Assembly (NCBI GenBank): GCA_964489055.1
Contig: CAZAXF010000009.1
Span: forward strand, 1-64,000
Direction of reading: 5' to 3'
Source of the DNA: 66-474 sp964489055
GTDB lineage: Bacteria > Pseudomonadota > Gammaproteobacteria > Xanthomonadales > Rhodanobacteraceae
DNA length: 64,000 bases
Position numbers and translations under genes: made by a program. Below the pieces are notes generated by a model, which saw only the letters and a program-made list of their open reading frames with translations, ran no database searches and was not told where the DNA came from. This document shows positions 8,573-17,032 of this stretch, one piece after another (the first letter of the stretch is position 1; each line of letters begins with the position of its first letter).

Positions 8573-10657
8573 ATGGACAAGCTCTCTTCCCTGCTGGTCG
8601 GATTGAAACGCCGCCATGTTTATCGCGTCGCGGTGGTGTACGCGGCGATCGGTTGGCTGCTGGTGCAGATCGTCACCCAGGTCTTCCCGGTTTTTTCGTT
8701 CCCGACGTGGTCCGAACGGGTGGTGGTCCTGGTTGTGCTGGCCGGGTTTCCGGTCGCCCTGCTGCTTGCCTGGTTTTATGAACTGACGCCTTCCGGCCTG
8801 ATCCGTGACGTGACTCCCGATGACACCGGGGAGGAGCACAGCCGTCCGCGGATCGATCTCGCGATCCTGGCGCTGGTCATCGTCGTTGCCGCCTTGACGG
8901 TTGCCCTGTGGCAATGGGGCAACGTGGCTGCGCCGGGGCCGCGGTCGGCGGTGGCCAATTCACCTGCACCGGCCCCGGCGCCGGTGACGGATCCGACCAC
9001 GCAGGGCAAGTCCATCGCCGTGTTGCCGTTCGAAAACCTGTCGCAGGATCCGGACAACGCCTATTTTGCGACCGGCATGCAGGAGCAGATCCTGACGCAG
9101 CTCGGTCATCTCAGTGGCCTCAAGACCATCGCCCGAACCTCGACCGCGCAATACGCCGCCCACCCTGAGGACGTCAAGAACATCGGCCGCGAACTGGGCG
9201 TGCGCCATGTCCTGGAGGGCAGCGTCCAGAAGGCCGGTGACGAAGTCCGCATCAGCGTGCAGCTGATCGACGTGGACACCCACGAGCAGGTGTTATGGGC
9301 CGAGACCTACGACCGTCAACTGAGCAACGTGTTGACGGTGGAGAGCGAGGTCGCCGCCCAAGTCGCCAGGGCCTTGCAGGTCACGCTGCTGCCGAAGGAG
9401 CGCCGGCAACTGGCGCAGGTGCCGACCCGGAGTCCGCTGGCCTACGAGGCGCTGCTGCGCGGGGAAACGGCGCAACAGCACGCGCTGGTGAACTGGAAGA
9501 AACCCGACATCGACGCTTCCATCGCCCACTTCAAGGCGGCCGTCGCGGACGATCCCAGGTTTGCGCTGGCCTGGGCGCGACTCGGCTTTGCCTACGCGTA
9601 CGCCTTGATCCGGGTCGCGGACGTCGATGCGGCCGCGGTGAAGGAGAAGTGCCGCGAGGCCTTCGGGCGCGCGCTGGCCCTGGACCCGGACCTGCCCGAA
9701 GCCCACGTCGCCGCGGGCTACTATCACATGTGGGGCGAGGACGACTACGCTGCCGCGCGCGAACAGTTCAAGGAAGCGCTGGCCGCCAATCCCCGAAATG
9801 CCGAGGCGCAGCTCGCATTGGGCAAGGTCGAGCACGAACTGGGCCACCTCGACGACGCCGAACTGGCATTTCGCCGGGCCACCAGCCTCGATCCGCGCAA
9901 CGTGCAGGCGTGGCAAAGCCTGGCCTGGTTGCTGGGCGATCGTCGCCGCTATGCCGAAGCCGATCGGGTCCTCGTCAAGGCGCTGGGCATCGATGACCAC
10001 GCCGGCCAGACCTGGGGCCTGCGCAATGTCCTGAGCTACCCCGCCACCGGCAGCGGGGAGGCCATGCTGGCGATGGTCAACGCCGCGCCGCGCGACGTGC
10101 AGGCCAATCCCAACCATCTGCTCGATCGCGCCGACGCGCTCTACTACGCGCATCGTTATGCGGCGGCCTTGAAGCTGTACGACACAAGCAAGGGCTCTGC
10201 CTACAGCGCGGTGCGGCTGTGCGGACGGCGTGGCGACATCGAGTGGGCCGCGGGCGCGCGCGACAAGGCGAAGGCGACGTACACGCATTGCGTTGCCCTG
10301 GTGCTGGCCGATGCCGGCCACGAAGACGACGCGAGCGATTGCGCGTGGCTCGGGTGGTTCCATGCCCGGCTCGGCCGGGCCAGCGAGGCCTTGCGCGAAG
10401 GCCGGCGCGCGGTGGACCTCGTGCCGGTGTCGAAGGCATGGGAGGACGGCGCATCCATACTCGACAACCTCGCACGCATCGAAGCCCAACTCGGGCAAGC
10501 CGACCAGGCAGTCGCGATCCTCGATCGGCTGCTGTCGACGGACCACGGCACCACGGTTTCCATCGCCATGGTGCGCAACGGGGTGGAGTGGGATCCGATC
10601 AGGAACGCATCTTCGTTCAAGCGGCTGCTGCAGAAGTATGCAAAGCCGCTGAATTGA
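8573..10657 (+). CDS. membrane-anchored TolB-domain/TPR protein
   Basis: The protein is 694 aa. Residues 1-75 carry the conserved opening LSSLLVGLKRRHVYRVAVVY plus two membrane segments, with a third at about 98-115. Residues 135-270 form the TolB-like N-terminal domain often attached to adenylate-cyclase-like and TPR proteins (SIAVLPFENLSQDPDNAYFA; RHVLEGSVQKAGDEVRI). From about residue 300 on there are TPR units (LAWARLGFAYAYA, AEAQLALGKVEHELG, AWQSLAWLLGDRRRYAEA). No cyclase catalytic domain is present, so it is probably a sensory scaffold. The start at ATG 8573 matches the usual family start MDKLSSL, though the ribosome-binding site is weak. It is a stand-alone gene. Confidence 0.78.
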   Translation: MDKLSSLLVGLKRRHVYRVAVVYAAIGWLLVQIVTQVFPVFSFPTWSERVVVLVVLAGFPVALLLAWFYELTPSGLIRDVTPDDTGEEHSRPRIDLAILALVIVVAALTVALWQWGNVAAPGPRSAVANSPAPAPAPVTDPTTQGKSIAVLPFENLSQDPDNAYFATGMQEQILTQLGHLSGLKTIARTSTAQYAAHPEDVKNIGRELGVRHVLEGSVQKAGDEVRISVQLIDVDTHEQVLWAETYDRQLSNVLTVESEVAAQVARALQVTLLPKERRQLAQVPTRSPLAYEALLRGETAQQHALVNWKKPDIDASIAHFKAAVADDPRFALAWARLGFAYAYALIRVADVDAAAVKEKCREAFGRALALDPDLPEAHVAAGYYHMWGEDDYAAAREQFKEALAANPRNAEAQLALGKVEHELGHLDDAELAFRRATSLDPRNVQAWQSLAWLLGDRRRYAEADRVLVKALGIDDHAGQTWGLRNVLSYPATGSGEAMLAMVNAAPRDVQANPNHLLDRADALYYAHRYAAALKLYDTSKGSAYSAVRLCGRRGDIEWAAGARDKAKATYTHCVALVLADAGHEDDASDCAWLGWFHARLGRASEALREGRRAVDLVPVSKAWEDGASILDNLARIEAQLGQADQAVAILDRLLSTDHGTTVSIAMVRNGVEWDPIRNASSFKRLLQKYAKPLN

Positions 10658-10736
10658 ACGTCGTGCGGTGATGTCCCTGGCATCGGCCGCGATGCAGGGT
10701 GGGGGCGGCTTCGTTCGCGCGTCGCGGCGCCGGAAA

Positions 10737-10785
10737 GAGACCCTCTCCTTCGCGCCGTGCGCAGGCGAGAAGCGCGAGGGGATTT
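10737..10785. repeat. CCCTCTCC/GGGAGAGGG-family palindrome
   Basis: This is a degenerate copy of the dispersed palindrome: CCCTCTCCTTCGCGCC pairs imperfectly with GGCGAGAAGCGCGAGGG. It lies between the TolB/TPR gene and the TMEM175-like gene. Confidence 0.5.
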
Positions 10786-10874
10786 TCAATGGACATGGAC
10801 GCGGGGCTCGTCTAGATTGGGTCGGCGCCGCTGCCGACGGAGCGGTGGCGCTCGACACGCGGGTGGAGCTGACG

Positions 10875-11594
10875 GTGGCGATTCCACGTGCTTCAGGCAA
10901 GTTCAGGCTGCGCGGCCTGGACATGACGCGCATCGAGACGTTCACGGACGCGGCCTTCGCGTTCGCGCTGACGTTGCTCGTCATCTCGCTCGATCCGCCG
11001 ACGACCATGCAGGCGCTGTCCGGCGCGCTCGTAAACGTGCCGGGCTTCGTGCTCGCCGCAACGCTGCTGATGGTGTTCTGGAACGGACACCATCGCTGGA
11101 GCCGGCGCTACGGGCTGGATGACGGCACGACCATCGTGCTCAGTTGCGTGCTCGTGTTCACCGTCCTGGTATTCATCTATCCGCTCCGCTTCATGATGAG
11201 CGTCCTGGGCGGCTCCATGGCAAGCTTGACGGGGCTGCCGATCGGGTCCGATGTCGGCACGCTGGGCGTATCCGGCATGCGCGATGTGAACCGGATGCTC
11301 GTGGTCTACGGCATCGGCTTCATGACGATGTCGCTGGCGATTGCCTTGCTGAACCTGCACGCATGGCGGCGACGTGATGAGCTGGAACTCGATGCGGTCG
11401 AGCGCACCGAGACACGCGTGGAGCTCGGCACCTGGGGCATCCTGTTCATCGCCGGCCTTCTCTCGGCGCTGACCGCCGCTGCGTTTCCGCTGGCCATTCC
11501 CACCGGCGGCTGGCCATACGCACTGCTGGGGATCGCGGTGCCGTTGTACCAGCGGCGTACCAGAAACGGGACGGGGAGAATCGAGCGGCAATGA
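10875..11594 (+). CDS. TMEM175/DUF1211-family membrane channel protein
   Basis: The protein is 239 aa with six likely membrane helices. The signature helix starts RIETFTDAAFAFALTLLVIS, equivalent to the (R)xxxFSD motif of bacterial TMEM175 potassium-channel homologues, with FTD in place of FSD. Homologues usually begin with an FRLRG-type element before this helix (here KFRLRGLDMTR). I therefore chose the GTG at 10875, preceded by GGAG at 6 bases; the ATG at 10923 would remove that segment. The family forms potassium-selective pores in the cytoplasmic membrane. The last codons lie inside a palindromic repeat (11571-11609), suggesting the repeat supplied the present C-terminus. Confidence 0.78.
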   Translation: MAIPRASGKFRLRGLDMTRIETFTDAAFAFALTLLVISLDPPTTMQALSGALVNVPGFVLAATLLMVFWNGHHRWSRRYGLDDGTTIVLSCVLVFTVLVFIYPLRFMMSVLGGSMASLTGLPIGSDVGTLGVSGMRDVNRMLVVYGIGFMTMSLAIALLNLHAWRRRDELELDAVERTETRVELGTWGILFIAGLLSALTAAAFPLAIPTGGWPYALLGIAVPLYQRRTRNGTGRIERQ

Positions 11595-11609
11595 TTGCCT
11601 CCGTCCCCC
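11571..11609. repeat. palindromic repeat (GGGGA/GGAGG family, copy 2)
   Basis: ACGGGGA...GGCAATGATTGCC...TCCGTCCCC is related to the element at 8441-8487. It overlaps the final codons and stop of the TMEM175-like gene and reaches towards mltF, which converges on it. Confidence 0.55.
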
Positions 11610-11634
11610 ACAGCGCGGGTACCTGCGGCGCGGG

Positions 11635-13053
11635 TCACCTGGCTACGGGTGCCGCCGAAGCCTGCGTCTGCATCTGTGCCTGCTGCGTGTAGTGGCGCAG
11701 GATGTCGGCGTAGTTGCGGATGCGGGTGACATAACGCACCGGTTCCAGGCCGCGCGCGTAGCCGTGGGGAAGTTTGCTGTAGTAACGACGTTCGCTGAGC
11801 AGCGGAAGGACCGTGGCAACGTCGCTCCAGCGGTCGGGGTCCTTGCCCAGTTGGCGTGTCAGTTCGCGCGCGTCGCGCAAGTGCGCCAGCCCGATGTTGT
11901 AGGCGGCCAGGGCAAACCAGATGCGGCCTTCCAGCGCGTCCGGATCCTTCAGGCTCTGGCGCATGTGGGCGAGGTACTCGGCGCCGCCCTTGATGCTGGC
12001 TGCCGGGTTCAACCGGTTGTCCACGCCCAATGATGCCGCCGTGTTGCGTGTCAGCATCATCATGCCGCGCACGCCGGTGGGGCTGGTGGCGTGCGGGTCC
12101 CAGTGGGATTCCTGGTAGGCCTGTGCTGCCAGCAATATGGGCGACACGTCCCAGGTGTCGCCGGCCTTTTCGAACAGCGACTGGTATTCCGGGTAGCGGC
12201 TCTCGATGCGGCGCACGTAGGTCCGCGTATCGACGTAGTCGAACACCTTGACGTGCGCGTAATAGTGCGCCATCAGTCGCTTGAGCGCGCCCTGCTCGCG
12301 GTAGTCCTGAAGCCAATCGTCGAGACTGTGACGCAGCTTGTCGGAGCCGTGCGGCAAGACCCAGGCCAGCGATTGCGATCGGGTCAGGTCGAAGGCCACC
12401 TTGAGGTTTGGGAAAAACCGGCGATTGATGGCGACGATGTCCGAATCCGCGATCGTGCAGTCAAGCTGCGCCTTCCAGACCTTGCGCAACAACTGTTCCG
12501 TACCCACGCTGGCATTGGTGCGCCAATGCAGGTCCGGATGGGTCTTGCGCAGGGCCTTGAGCCGCGTCACGTAGCTGCTGTCGGCAATCACTTCGAGGTC
12601 GACCTTGGCCAGGTCATCCACGTCAGCCGGAATCGTTCCGTCACGCCGGCACACCACTTGTTGCCGGATCTGCTGGTAGGGCGGGCCGAAGTCGAACTGC
12701 TTCTTGCGAGGCGGCGTCACCGTGATACCGGCGGCGACCAGGTCGCCTTTTCCTTCTGCCAGTGCATGCAGCAAGCCGGCCACGGAACGCTTGATCACGA
12801 ACTTCGGCTTGACCCCGATCGAGTGCGCGTAGGCGCGCACCATGTCGTATTCGGGACCGGTGGGTTGGCCGTCACGACCGATGTAATAGGTGGTCGGGGC
12901 GTTGCGGGTCAGCACCACCAGCGTGCCACGTTGCTGGATCCGCTCCAGCGCACTGGATCCGGTGTGCGACGTGCAGCCGGACAGCAACACCATTGCCGGC
13001 AGCAGCAACGCCGACACTCCGCAAAAGATCCATGGTCTACCCGTACGCGGCAC
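11635..13053 (-). CDS. mltF: membrane-bound lytic murein transglycosylase F
   Basis: A lipoprotein of 472 aa with a lipobox (VLLSGC) at about residues 21-26. Residues 35-250 form a periplasmic solute-binding (SBP_bac_3) module (LERIQQRGTLVVLTRNAP; GKGDLVAAGITVTP). Residues 270-420 form the lytic transglycosylase catalytic domain, with the catalytic glutamate in AQAYQESHWDPHATS and the following GVRGMMMLT and AAYNIGLAH motifs. It cleaves peptidoglycan glycan strands to 1,6-anhydro products at the outer membrane. The GTG at 13053 is preferred over 13059 because AAGGGG lies about 6 bases upstream. It is a single gene converging on the TMEM175-like gene. Confidence 0.93.
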   Translation of the reverse strand: MPRTGRPWIFCGVSALLLPAMVLLSGCTSHTGSSALERIQQRGTLVVLTRNAPTTYYIGRDGQPTGPEYDMVRAYAHSIGVKPKFVIKRSVAGLLHALAEGKGDLVAAGITVTPPRKKQFDFGPPYQQIRQQVVCRRDGTIPADVDDLAKVDLEVIADSSYVTRLKALRKTHPDLHWRTNASVGTEQLLRKVWKAQLDCTIADSDIVAINRRFFPNLKVAFDLTRSQSLAWVLPHGSDKLRHSLDDWLQDYREQGALKRLMAHYYAHVKVFDYVDTRTYVRRIESRYPEYQSLFEKAGDTWDVSPILLAAQAYQESHWDPHATSPTGVRGMMMLTRNTAASLGVDNRLNPAASIKGGAEYLAHMRQSLKDPDALEGRIWFALAAYNIGLAHLRDARELTRQLGKDPDRWSDVATVLPLLSERRYYSKLPHGYARGLEPVRYVTRIRNYADILRHYTQQAQMQTQASAAPVAR

Positions 13054-13164
13054 CGGCACCCCTTTTGCAACTGCAACGTGTCTGTCACCCTAATGGATTC
13101 AACACGCGCATGCAGTGACCCGCATCCCTGGACCTGATTCGCGTCGAATCCCGGTAAAACCCTC

Positions 13165-13265
13165 CGTTCGTGCTGAGCGTAGCTTGCGTCAGCAAGCGAA
13201 GTCGAAGCACCGTTCGACAGAGGCCCTTCGACTTCGGCGCTACGCGCCTGTGCTCTGGGCGAACG
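13165..13265. repeat. inverted repeat with GCTGAGCGTAGC / GAAGTCGAAG motifs
   Basis: This spacer between mltF and the methyltransferase gene (about 310 bases without a gene) is mostly an inverted pair. The left arm begins CGTTCGTGCTGAGCGTAGC and contains GAAGTCGAAG; the right arm holds CTTCGACTTCG and ends GGGCGAACG. The whole can form a long stem-loop. A single-arm relative lies at 19622-19665. Confidence 0.65.
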
Positions 13266-13371
13266 ATAAAAGTGGCACCGGGATTTGACTCGAGTCAGGT
13301 CCTTCGAAGTTCCGGTACGGTTGCGTTCTGGCAGCCAGTTGATGGCGACAAACCGCACAGTGGATCGACCC

Positions 13372-14067
13372 ATGACCGCAGACGACCGGCAACGAACCCT
13401 GACTCCCGACCAGGTACGGACCTGGTACGACCGCTTCGGCCGCAAGCAGGACAGCCAGGATTTTTACGCGGGTCCGGCGCTCGACGACCTGGTCGCGCAT
13501 GCCGGTTTCGAGGACGCCGCCCGCGTGTTCGAGTTTGGTTGCGGCACCGGGCACTTTGCGCAGCGGCTGATTCGCGACCATCTGCCCGCGTCGGCGCGCT
13601 ACGTCGGTTGTGACCTGAGTCCGGTGATGGTCGGCCTTGCCACACGGCGGCTGGCGGACACCGGCGACCGGGCCCGGGTACTGCGCGGCGATGGCACCAT
13701 CCGGTTTCCGCTGGACGACCACTCGGTCGATCGCGTGGTGTCCAATTACGTCCTCGACCTGCTTTCCGATGACGACACCCGGACTTTTTTTGCCGAAGCG
13801 CACCGCAGCCTCGTGCCCGGGGGCAGGCTTTGCCTGGTCAGCCTTGGCCGGGGCGTATCCGCGGCTTCGCGCATGGTGAGTTCCGTCTGGTCCGCGTTGT
13901 TCCGCTGGCGCCCGACGCTGGTTGGCGGATGTCGCCCGATCCGTCTGCAGGAGCATGCCGACCCGGAGCTGTGGGAAACCGCATACGACAAGGTCATCAG
14001 CGCTTTCGGCGTGCCCTCCGAGGTAGCGGTGTTCACCAGCGGTGCCAGGCCGGGTGCCCTTCCTTGA
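13372..14067 (+). CDS. class I SAM-dependent methyltransferase
   Basis: The protein is 231 aa. Motif I is VFEFGCGTGHFAQRL (about residues 46-60), motif II is VGCDLSPVMVGLA, and a post-I acidic/Asp loop VLRGDGTIRFPLDDHSVDRVV is followed by the LVPGGRLCLVSLG strand typical of ubiquinone/menaquinone-type and small-molecule methyltransferases. The substrate is unknown. Two in-frame ATGs are possible (13342 and 13372). I give the second, since the sequence after it resembles the usual family N-terminus, but neither has a strong ribosome-binding site. Its 3' end overlaps the convergent thioesterase gene by 35 bases. Confidence 0.8.
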   Translation: MTADDRQRTLTPDQVRTWYDRFGRKQDSQDFYAGPALDDLVAHAGFEDAARVFEFGCGTGHFAQRLIRDHLPASARYVGCDLSPVMVGLATRRLADTGDRARVLRGDGTIRFPLDDHSVDRVVSNYVLDLLSDDDTRTFFAEAHRSLVPGGRLCLVSLGRGVSAASRMVSSVWSALFRWRPTLVGGCRPIRLQEHADPELWETAYDKVISAFGVPSEVAVFTSGARPGALP

Positions 14068-14503
14068 CCGCCATGAACCTGCCGGTGCAGCGGTCGCACA
14101 GCTTGTCTCCGGCGTAGAGCTCGCCTTCGACCGTGACCACGTCTTCGGTCGATTCGAGCACGCGCGCGACCAGGCGCACCGGACCGTCGGTCGGGGTGGG
14201 ACGACGCAGCGTGATCGCGTATTCCATGGTGACCGTGCACGGCGGGGTGTCGGCGCCGCGTTGATTCATCAGGTGCCAGGCCGCCGTCCAGTTGCAGTGG
14301 CAATCGAGCAGGGTGCCGATGATGCCGCCGTTGAGTACGCCGGGAAACGCTTCGTGGTACTTCTGCGGCGTGAACTCGGCGACCACTTCGTCGCCCCGCG
14401 GAAAGCTCTTGATGCGCAGGCCGCGTTCGTTGGCCGGGCCGCAGCCGAAGCAGGCGTTGTGCGGCGCGTAGGTATCCTGCAAGCTCTTTTCCATGTCCGG
14501 CAT
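14033..14503 (-). CDS. PaaI-type hot-dog fold thioesterase
   Basis: The protein is 156 aa. It contains the CFGCGPANERGLRIKSF opening seen in a PaaI-like subgroup, followed by the hot-dog helix region HEAFPGVLNGGIIGTLLDCH with the conserved NGG, where the catalytic acidic residue and water are positioned. It probably hydrolyses an acyl-CoA thioester; the substrate is unknown. Starts at 14503 and 14494 are both in frame. The longer ORF upstream of these is unlike the family. The end overlaps the convergent methyltransferase gene. Confidence 0.78.
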   Translation of the reverse strand: MPDMEKSLQDTYAPHNACFGCGPANERGLRIKSFPRGDEVVAEFTPQKYHEAFPGVLNGGIIGTLLDCHCNWTAAWHLMNQRGADTPPCTVTMEYAITLRRPTPTDGPVRLVARVLESTEDVVTVEGELYAGDKLCDRCTGRFMAVKEGHPAWHRW

Positions 14504-14642
14504 GATCCACCCACGGCGTCGGCATGGCAAGCTGTCGGCCATGGCGCCGCCATCACGGACAAGTTGATTCGCTGCAACAATGCGGGTTGCGTCAATCCCG
14601 CGGCAACCCGTGGCCATCGATCAAACGCTGCAGGCACGACTG

Positions 14643-14918
14643 ATGAAGACATCCATTGCCCATGAGCCGTCTTCCCCGCGATTCGTCGCCGTGGTCGAAG
14701 GGCAGGAGAGCGTGCTCGGCTATCGGTTGACCGGCAGCACGATGACGATCACGCACACCAACGTTCCGCCTAGCCTTCGTGGCCGCGGCATCGCCGGCGA
14801 GCTCACGCGTTTTGCGCTGGAGACCGCACGCAAGCAGGGCTGGAAGGTGGTCCCGGTTTGTTCGTACGCGGCAAGCTTTCTCAAGCAGCATCCCGAGTAC
14901 GACGATCTTTTGGCATAG
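14643..14918 (+). CDS. YjdJ-type GNAT N-acetyltransferase
   Basis: A small 91-aa protein with the shortened GNAT fold of the YjdJ/GTLF3B group. The acetyl-CoA-binding loop is PPSLRGRGIAGELTRFALE (about residues 44-62), and the C-terminal PVCSYAASFLKQHPEYDDLL motif is characteristic. The substrate is unknown; human and bacterial homologues are little characterised. It is divergent from the thioesterase gene and stands 114 bases before acnA on the same strand. Confidence 0.85.
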   Translation: MKTSIAHEPSSPRFVAVVEGQESVLGYRLTGSTMTITHTNVPPSLRGRGIAGELTRFALETARKQGWKVVPVCSYAASFLKQHPEYDDLLA

Positions 14919-15032
14919 CGGCGCGACATCCGTCTTCACCCCAGCTTTAGCCACCCGGTCGTACCGTGGAGTGCTTCACGCGGCTTTGCTTGCGGTCGCC
15001 GCGCCCGATTTACCCGCGAGGAGGATGAGGAC

Positions 15033-16970
15033 ATGCCCATGAACGTCGCGCGCAAGTTGATCCGCGATCATCTCGTCGACGGCGACATGACGCCGGGTGA
15101 GGAAATCGCGGTCCACATCGACCAGACCCTGACCCAGGACGCCACCGGCACCCTGGTGATGCTGGAGCTGGAAGCGATGAAGCTGGATCGGGTCAAGACG
15201 GAGCTGTCGGCGCAGTACGTCGACCACAACCTGATCCAGGAGGATTACAAGAATCCCGACGATCACCTGTTCCTGCAAAGTGCCTCGCAGCGTTTCGGTG
15301 TGTGGTATTCGCGTCCCGGCAACGGGGTGTCGCACCCGGTGCACATGCAGCACTTCGGCAAGCCTGGCAAGACCATGCTGGGTTCGGACAGTCATACCCC
15401 GGCGGCGGGTTCGCTCGGCATGCTGGCGATCGGCGCGGGGGGCTTGGAAGTCGCGATGGCGATGGCCGGCGAGCCGCTGTACACGAAGATGCCCAAAATC
15501 TGGGGCGTGAAGCTCACCGGCAAGCTGCCGGACTGGGTGTCGGCCAAGGACGTGATCCTGGAAATGCTGCGCCGGCACGGCGTCGACGGCGGCGTCGGCC
15601 GCATCATCGAGTACTACGGACCGGGTCTTGCGCACCTGTCGGCGATGGATCGCCACGTAATCGCCAACATGGGCGCGGAACTGGGCGCGACCACCACGGT
15701 GTTTCCCTCCGACGAGGCGGTGCGCCGTTTTCTCGTCGCGCACGACCGGGGTGATGACTGGGTCGAACTGGTCGCAGATGAAGGCGCCGACTACGACGTG
15801 CACGAAACCATCGACCTTTCGAACCTGGAACCGCTGATCGCCAAGCCCACCAGTCCCGGCAACGTGGTGCGGGTGGCCGAGCTCGCCGGCCAGCCGCTGT
15901 ACCAGGCCTACATCGGTTCCTCGGCCAACCCCGGCTATCGCGACTACGCCATCAGCGCGGCGATGGTCGAAGGCCGGACCGTCAGCGGCCAGGTGTCGTT
16001 CGACATCAACCCTTCATCGCGCGGCATCCTCGCGACCCTGATGCGCGACGGCCACTTGATGCATCTGGTGAAGGCGGGCGCACGGCTGCACCAGGCCGGC
16101 TGCAACGGCTGCATCGGGATGGGCCAGGCGCCGGCCACGGGACGCAACAGCCTGCGCACGGTGCCGCGCAATTTTCCCGGACGCTCCGGGACGCGCGAGG
16201 ACAGCGTGTTCCTGTGCAGTCCGGAGACCGCCACCGCTTCGGCACTCATGGGTGTCATCACCGACCCGCGCACCCTGGACATGGAGTACCCCGAAATCCA
16301 CGACAGCGACAACCCGGTTCTCGACACCCGCAACCTGGCCGCGCCGCCACCGCTGGCCGAGGCGCGCAACATCGAGCTGGTGAAAGGACCCAACATCGCT
16401 TCGCTGCCCGAATCCGAACCGCTGCCCGACAGCCTCGAACTGCCGGTGTTGCTGAAGGTCGGCGACGACATTTCCACCGACGAGATCATGCCCGCCGGTT
16501 CGCGCGTGCTGCCTTTCCGCAGCAACATCCCGAAGATCGCGGAATTCGTCTACGAACAGATCGACGAGACCTATCCCATGCGCGCAAGGAAACAGGGTGA
16601 CCATGCGATCGTCGGCGGCTCCAACTACGGCCAGGGGTCCTCGCGCGAACACGCGGCACTGGCACCGCGCCACCTCGGTTTGCGTCTCGTGGTCGCCAAA
16701 GGCTACGCACGCATCCACTGGCAGAATCTGGTCAACTTCGGCCTGCTGCCGCTGACCTTCGCCAATCCCGGTGATTACGACAAGCTGGAGCAGGGCGACG
16801 TCATCAAGCTGGATGGCCTGCGCGAATCGCTGGGCACGGGCGACACGCTTGTCGCCTCGGTCGAGGGGAAGGACGACATCCGGCTCAAGCACCAGATGTC
16901 GCCACGCCAGGTCGAAGTGCTGCTCGCGGGCGGGCTGATCAACTGGGTTCGAAATCGCGGCGCGGGCTGA
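15033..16970 (+). CDS. aconitate hydratase, Aquifex type
   Basis: An aconitase-superfamily enzyme (645 aa) of the shorter Aquifex-type group, converting citrate to isocitrate through a 4Fe-4S cluster. GSDSHTPAAGSLGMLAIG is the aconitase signature. The cluster cysteines are the pair in CNGCIGMGQAP plus one in VFLCSPETATASA. The swivel domain near the C-terminus has GSNYGQGSSREHAALAPRHL. A strong GAGGAGGATGAGGAC precedes the ATG; a second ATG two codons on is equally usable. It is cytoplasmic, and whether it is the main TCA aconitase or a secondary copy cannot be told from this window. Confidence 0.92.
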   Translation: MPMNVARKLIRDHLVDGDMTPGEEIAVHIDQTLTQDATGTLVMLELEAMKLDRVKTELSAQYVDHNLIQEDYKNPDDHLFLQSASQRFGVWYSRPGNGVSHPVHMQHFGKPGKTMLGSDSHTPAAGSLGMLAIGAGGLEVAMAMAGEPLYTKMPKIWGVKLTGKLPDWVSAKDVILEMLRRHGVDGGVGRIIEYYGPGLAHLSAMDRHVIANMGAELGATTTVFPSDEAVRRFLVAHDRGDDWVELVADEGADYDVHETIDLSNLEPLIAKPTSPGNVVRVAELAGQPLYQAYIGSSANPGYRDYAISAAMVEGRTVSGQVSFDINPSSRGILATLMRDGHLMHLVKAGARLHQAGCNGCIGMGQAPATGRNSLRTVPRNFPGRSGTREDSVFLCSPETATASALMGVITDPRTLDMEYPEIHDSDNPVLDTRNLAAPPPLAEARNIELVKGPNIASLPESEPLPDSLELPVLLKVGDDISTDEIMPAGSRVLPFRSNIPKIAEFVYEQIDETYPMRARKQGDHAIVGGSNYGQGSSREHAALAPRHLGLRLVVAKGYARIHWQNLVNFGLLPLTFANPGDYDKLEQGDVIKLDGLRESLGTGDTLVASVEGKDDIRLKHQMSPRQVEVLLAGGLINWVRNRGAG

Positions 16971-17032
16971 TTGCCCGCTACCGGGCCGTCCGCGAGGCGG
17001 TCGGTGTACTGTCCCGAAAGGATTTTGCGCCG

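Noticed and set aside
6728..8914. A 728-aa reading frame on the minus strand antisense to hutU
   Set aside because: It overlaps a certain, motif-complete gene for its whole length, and its sequence is Arg/His/Gln-rich as expected for antisense of GC-rich codons.
9293..11008. Long minus-strand frame antisense to the TolB/TPR gene
   Set aside because: It shows no family similarity and covers a well-supported gene; the start region has no ribosome-binding site.
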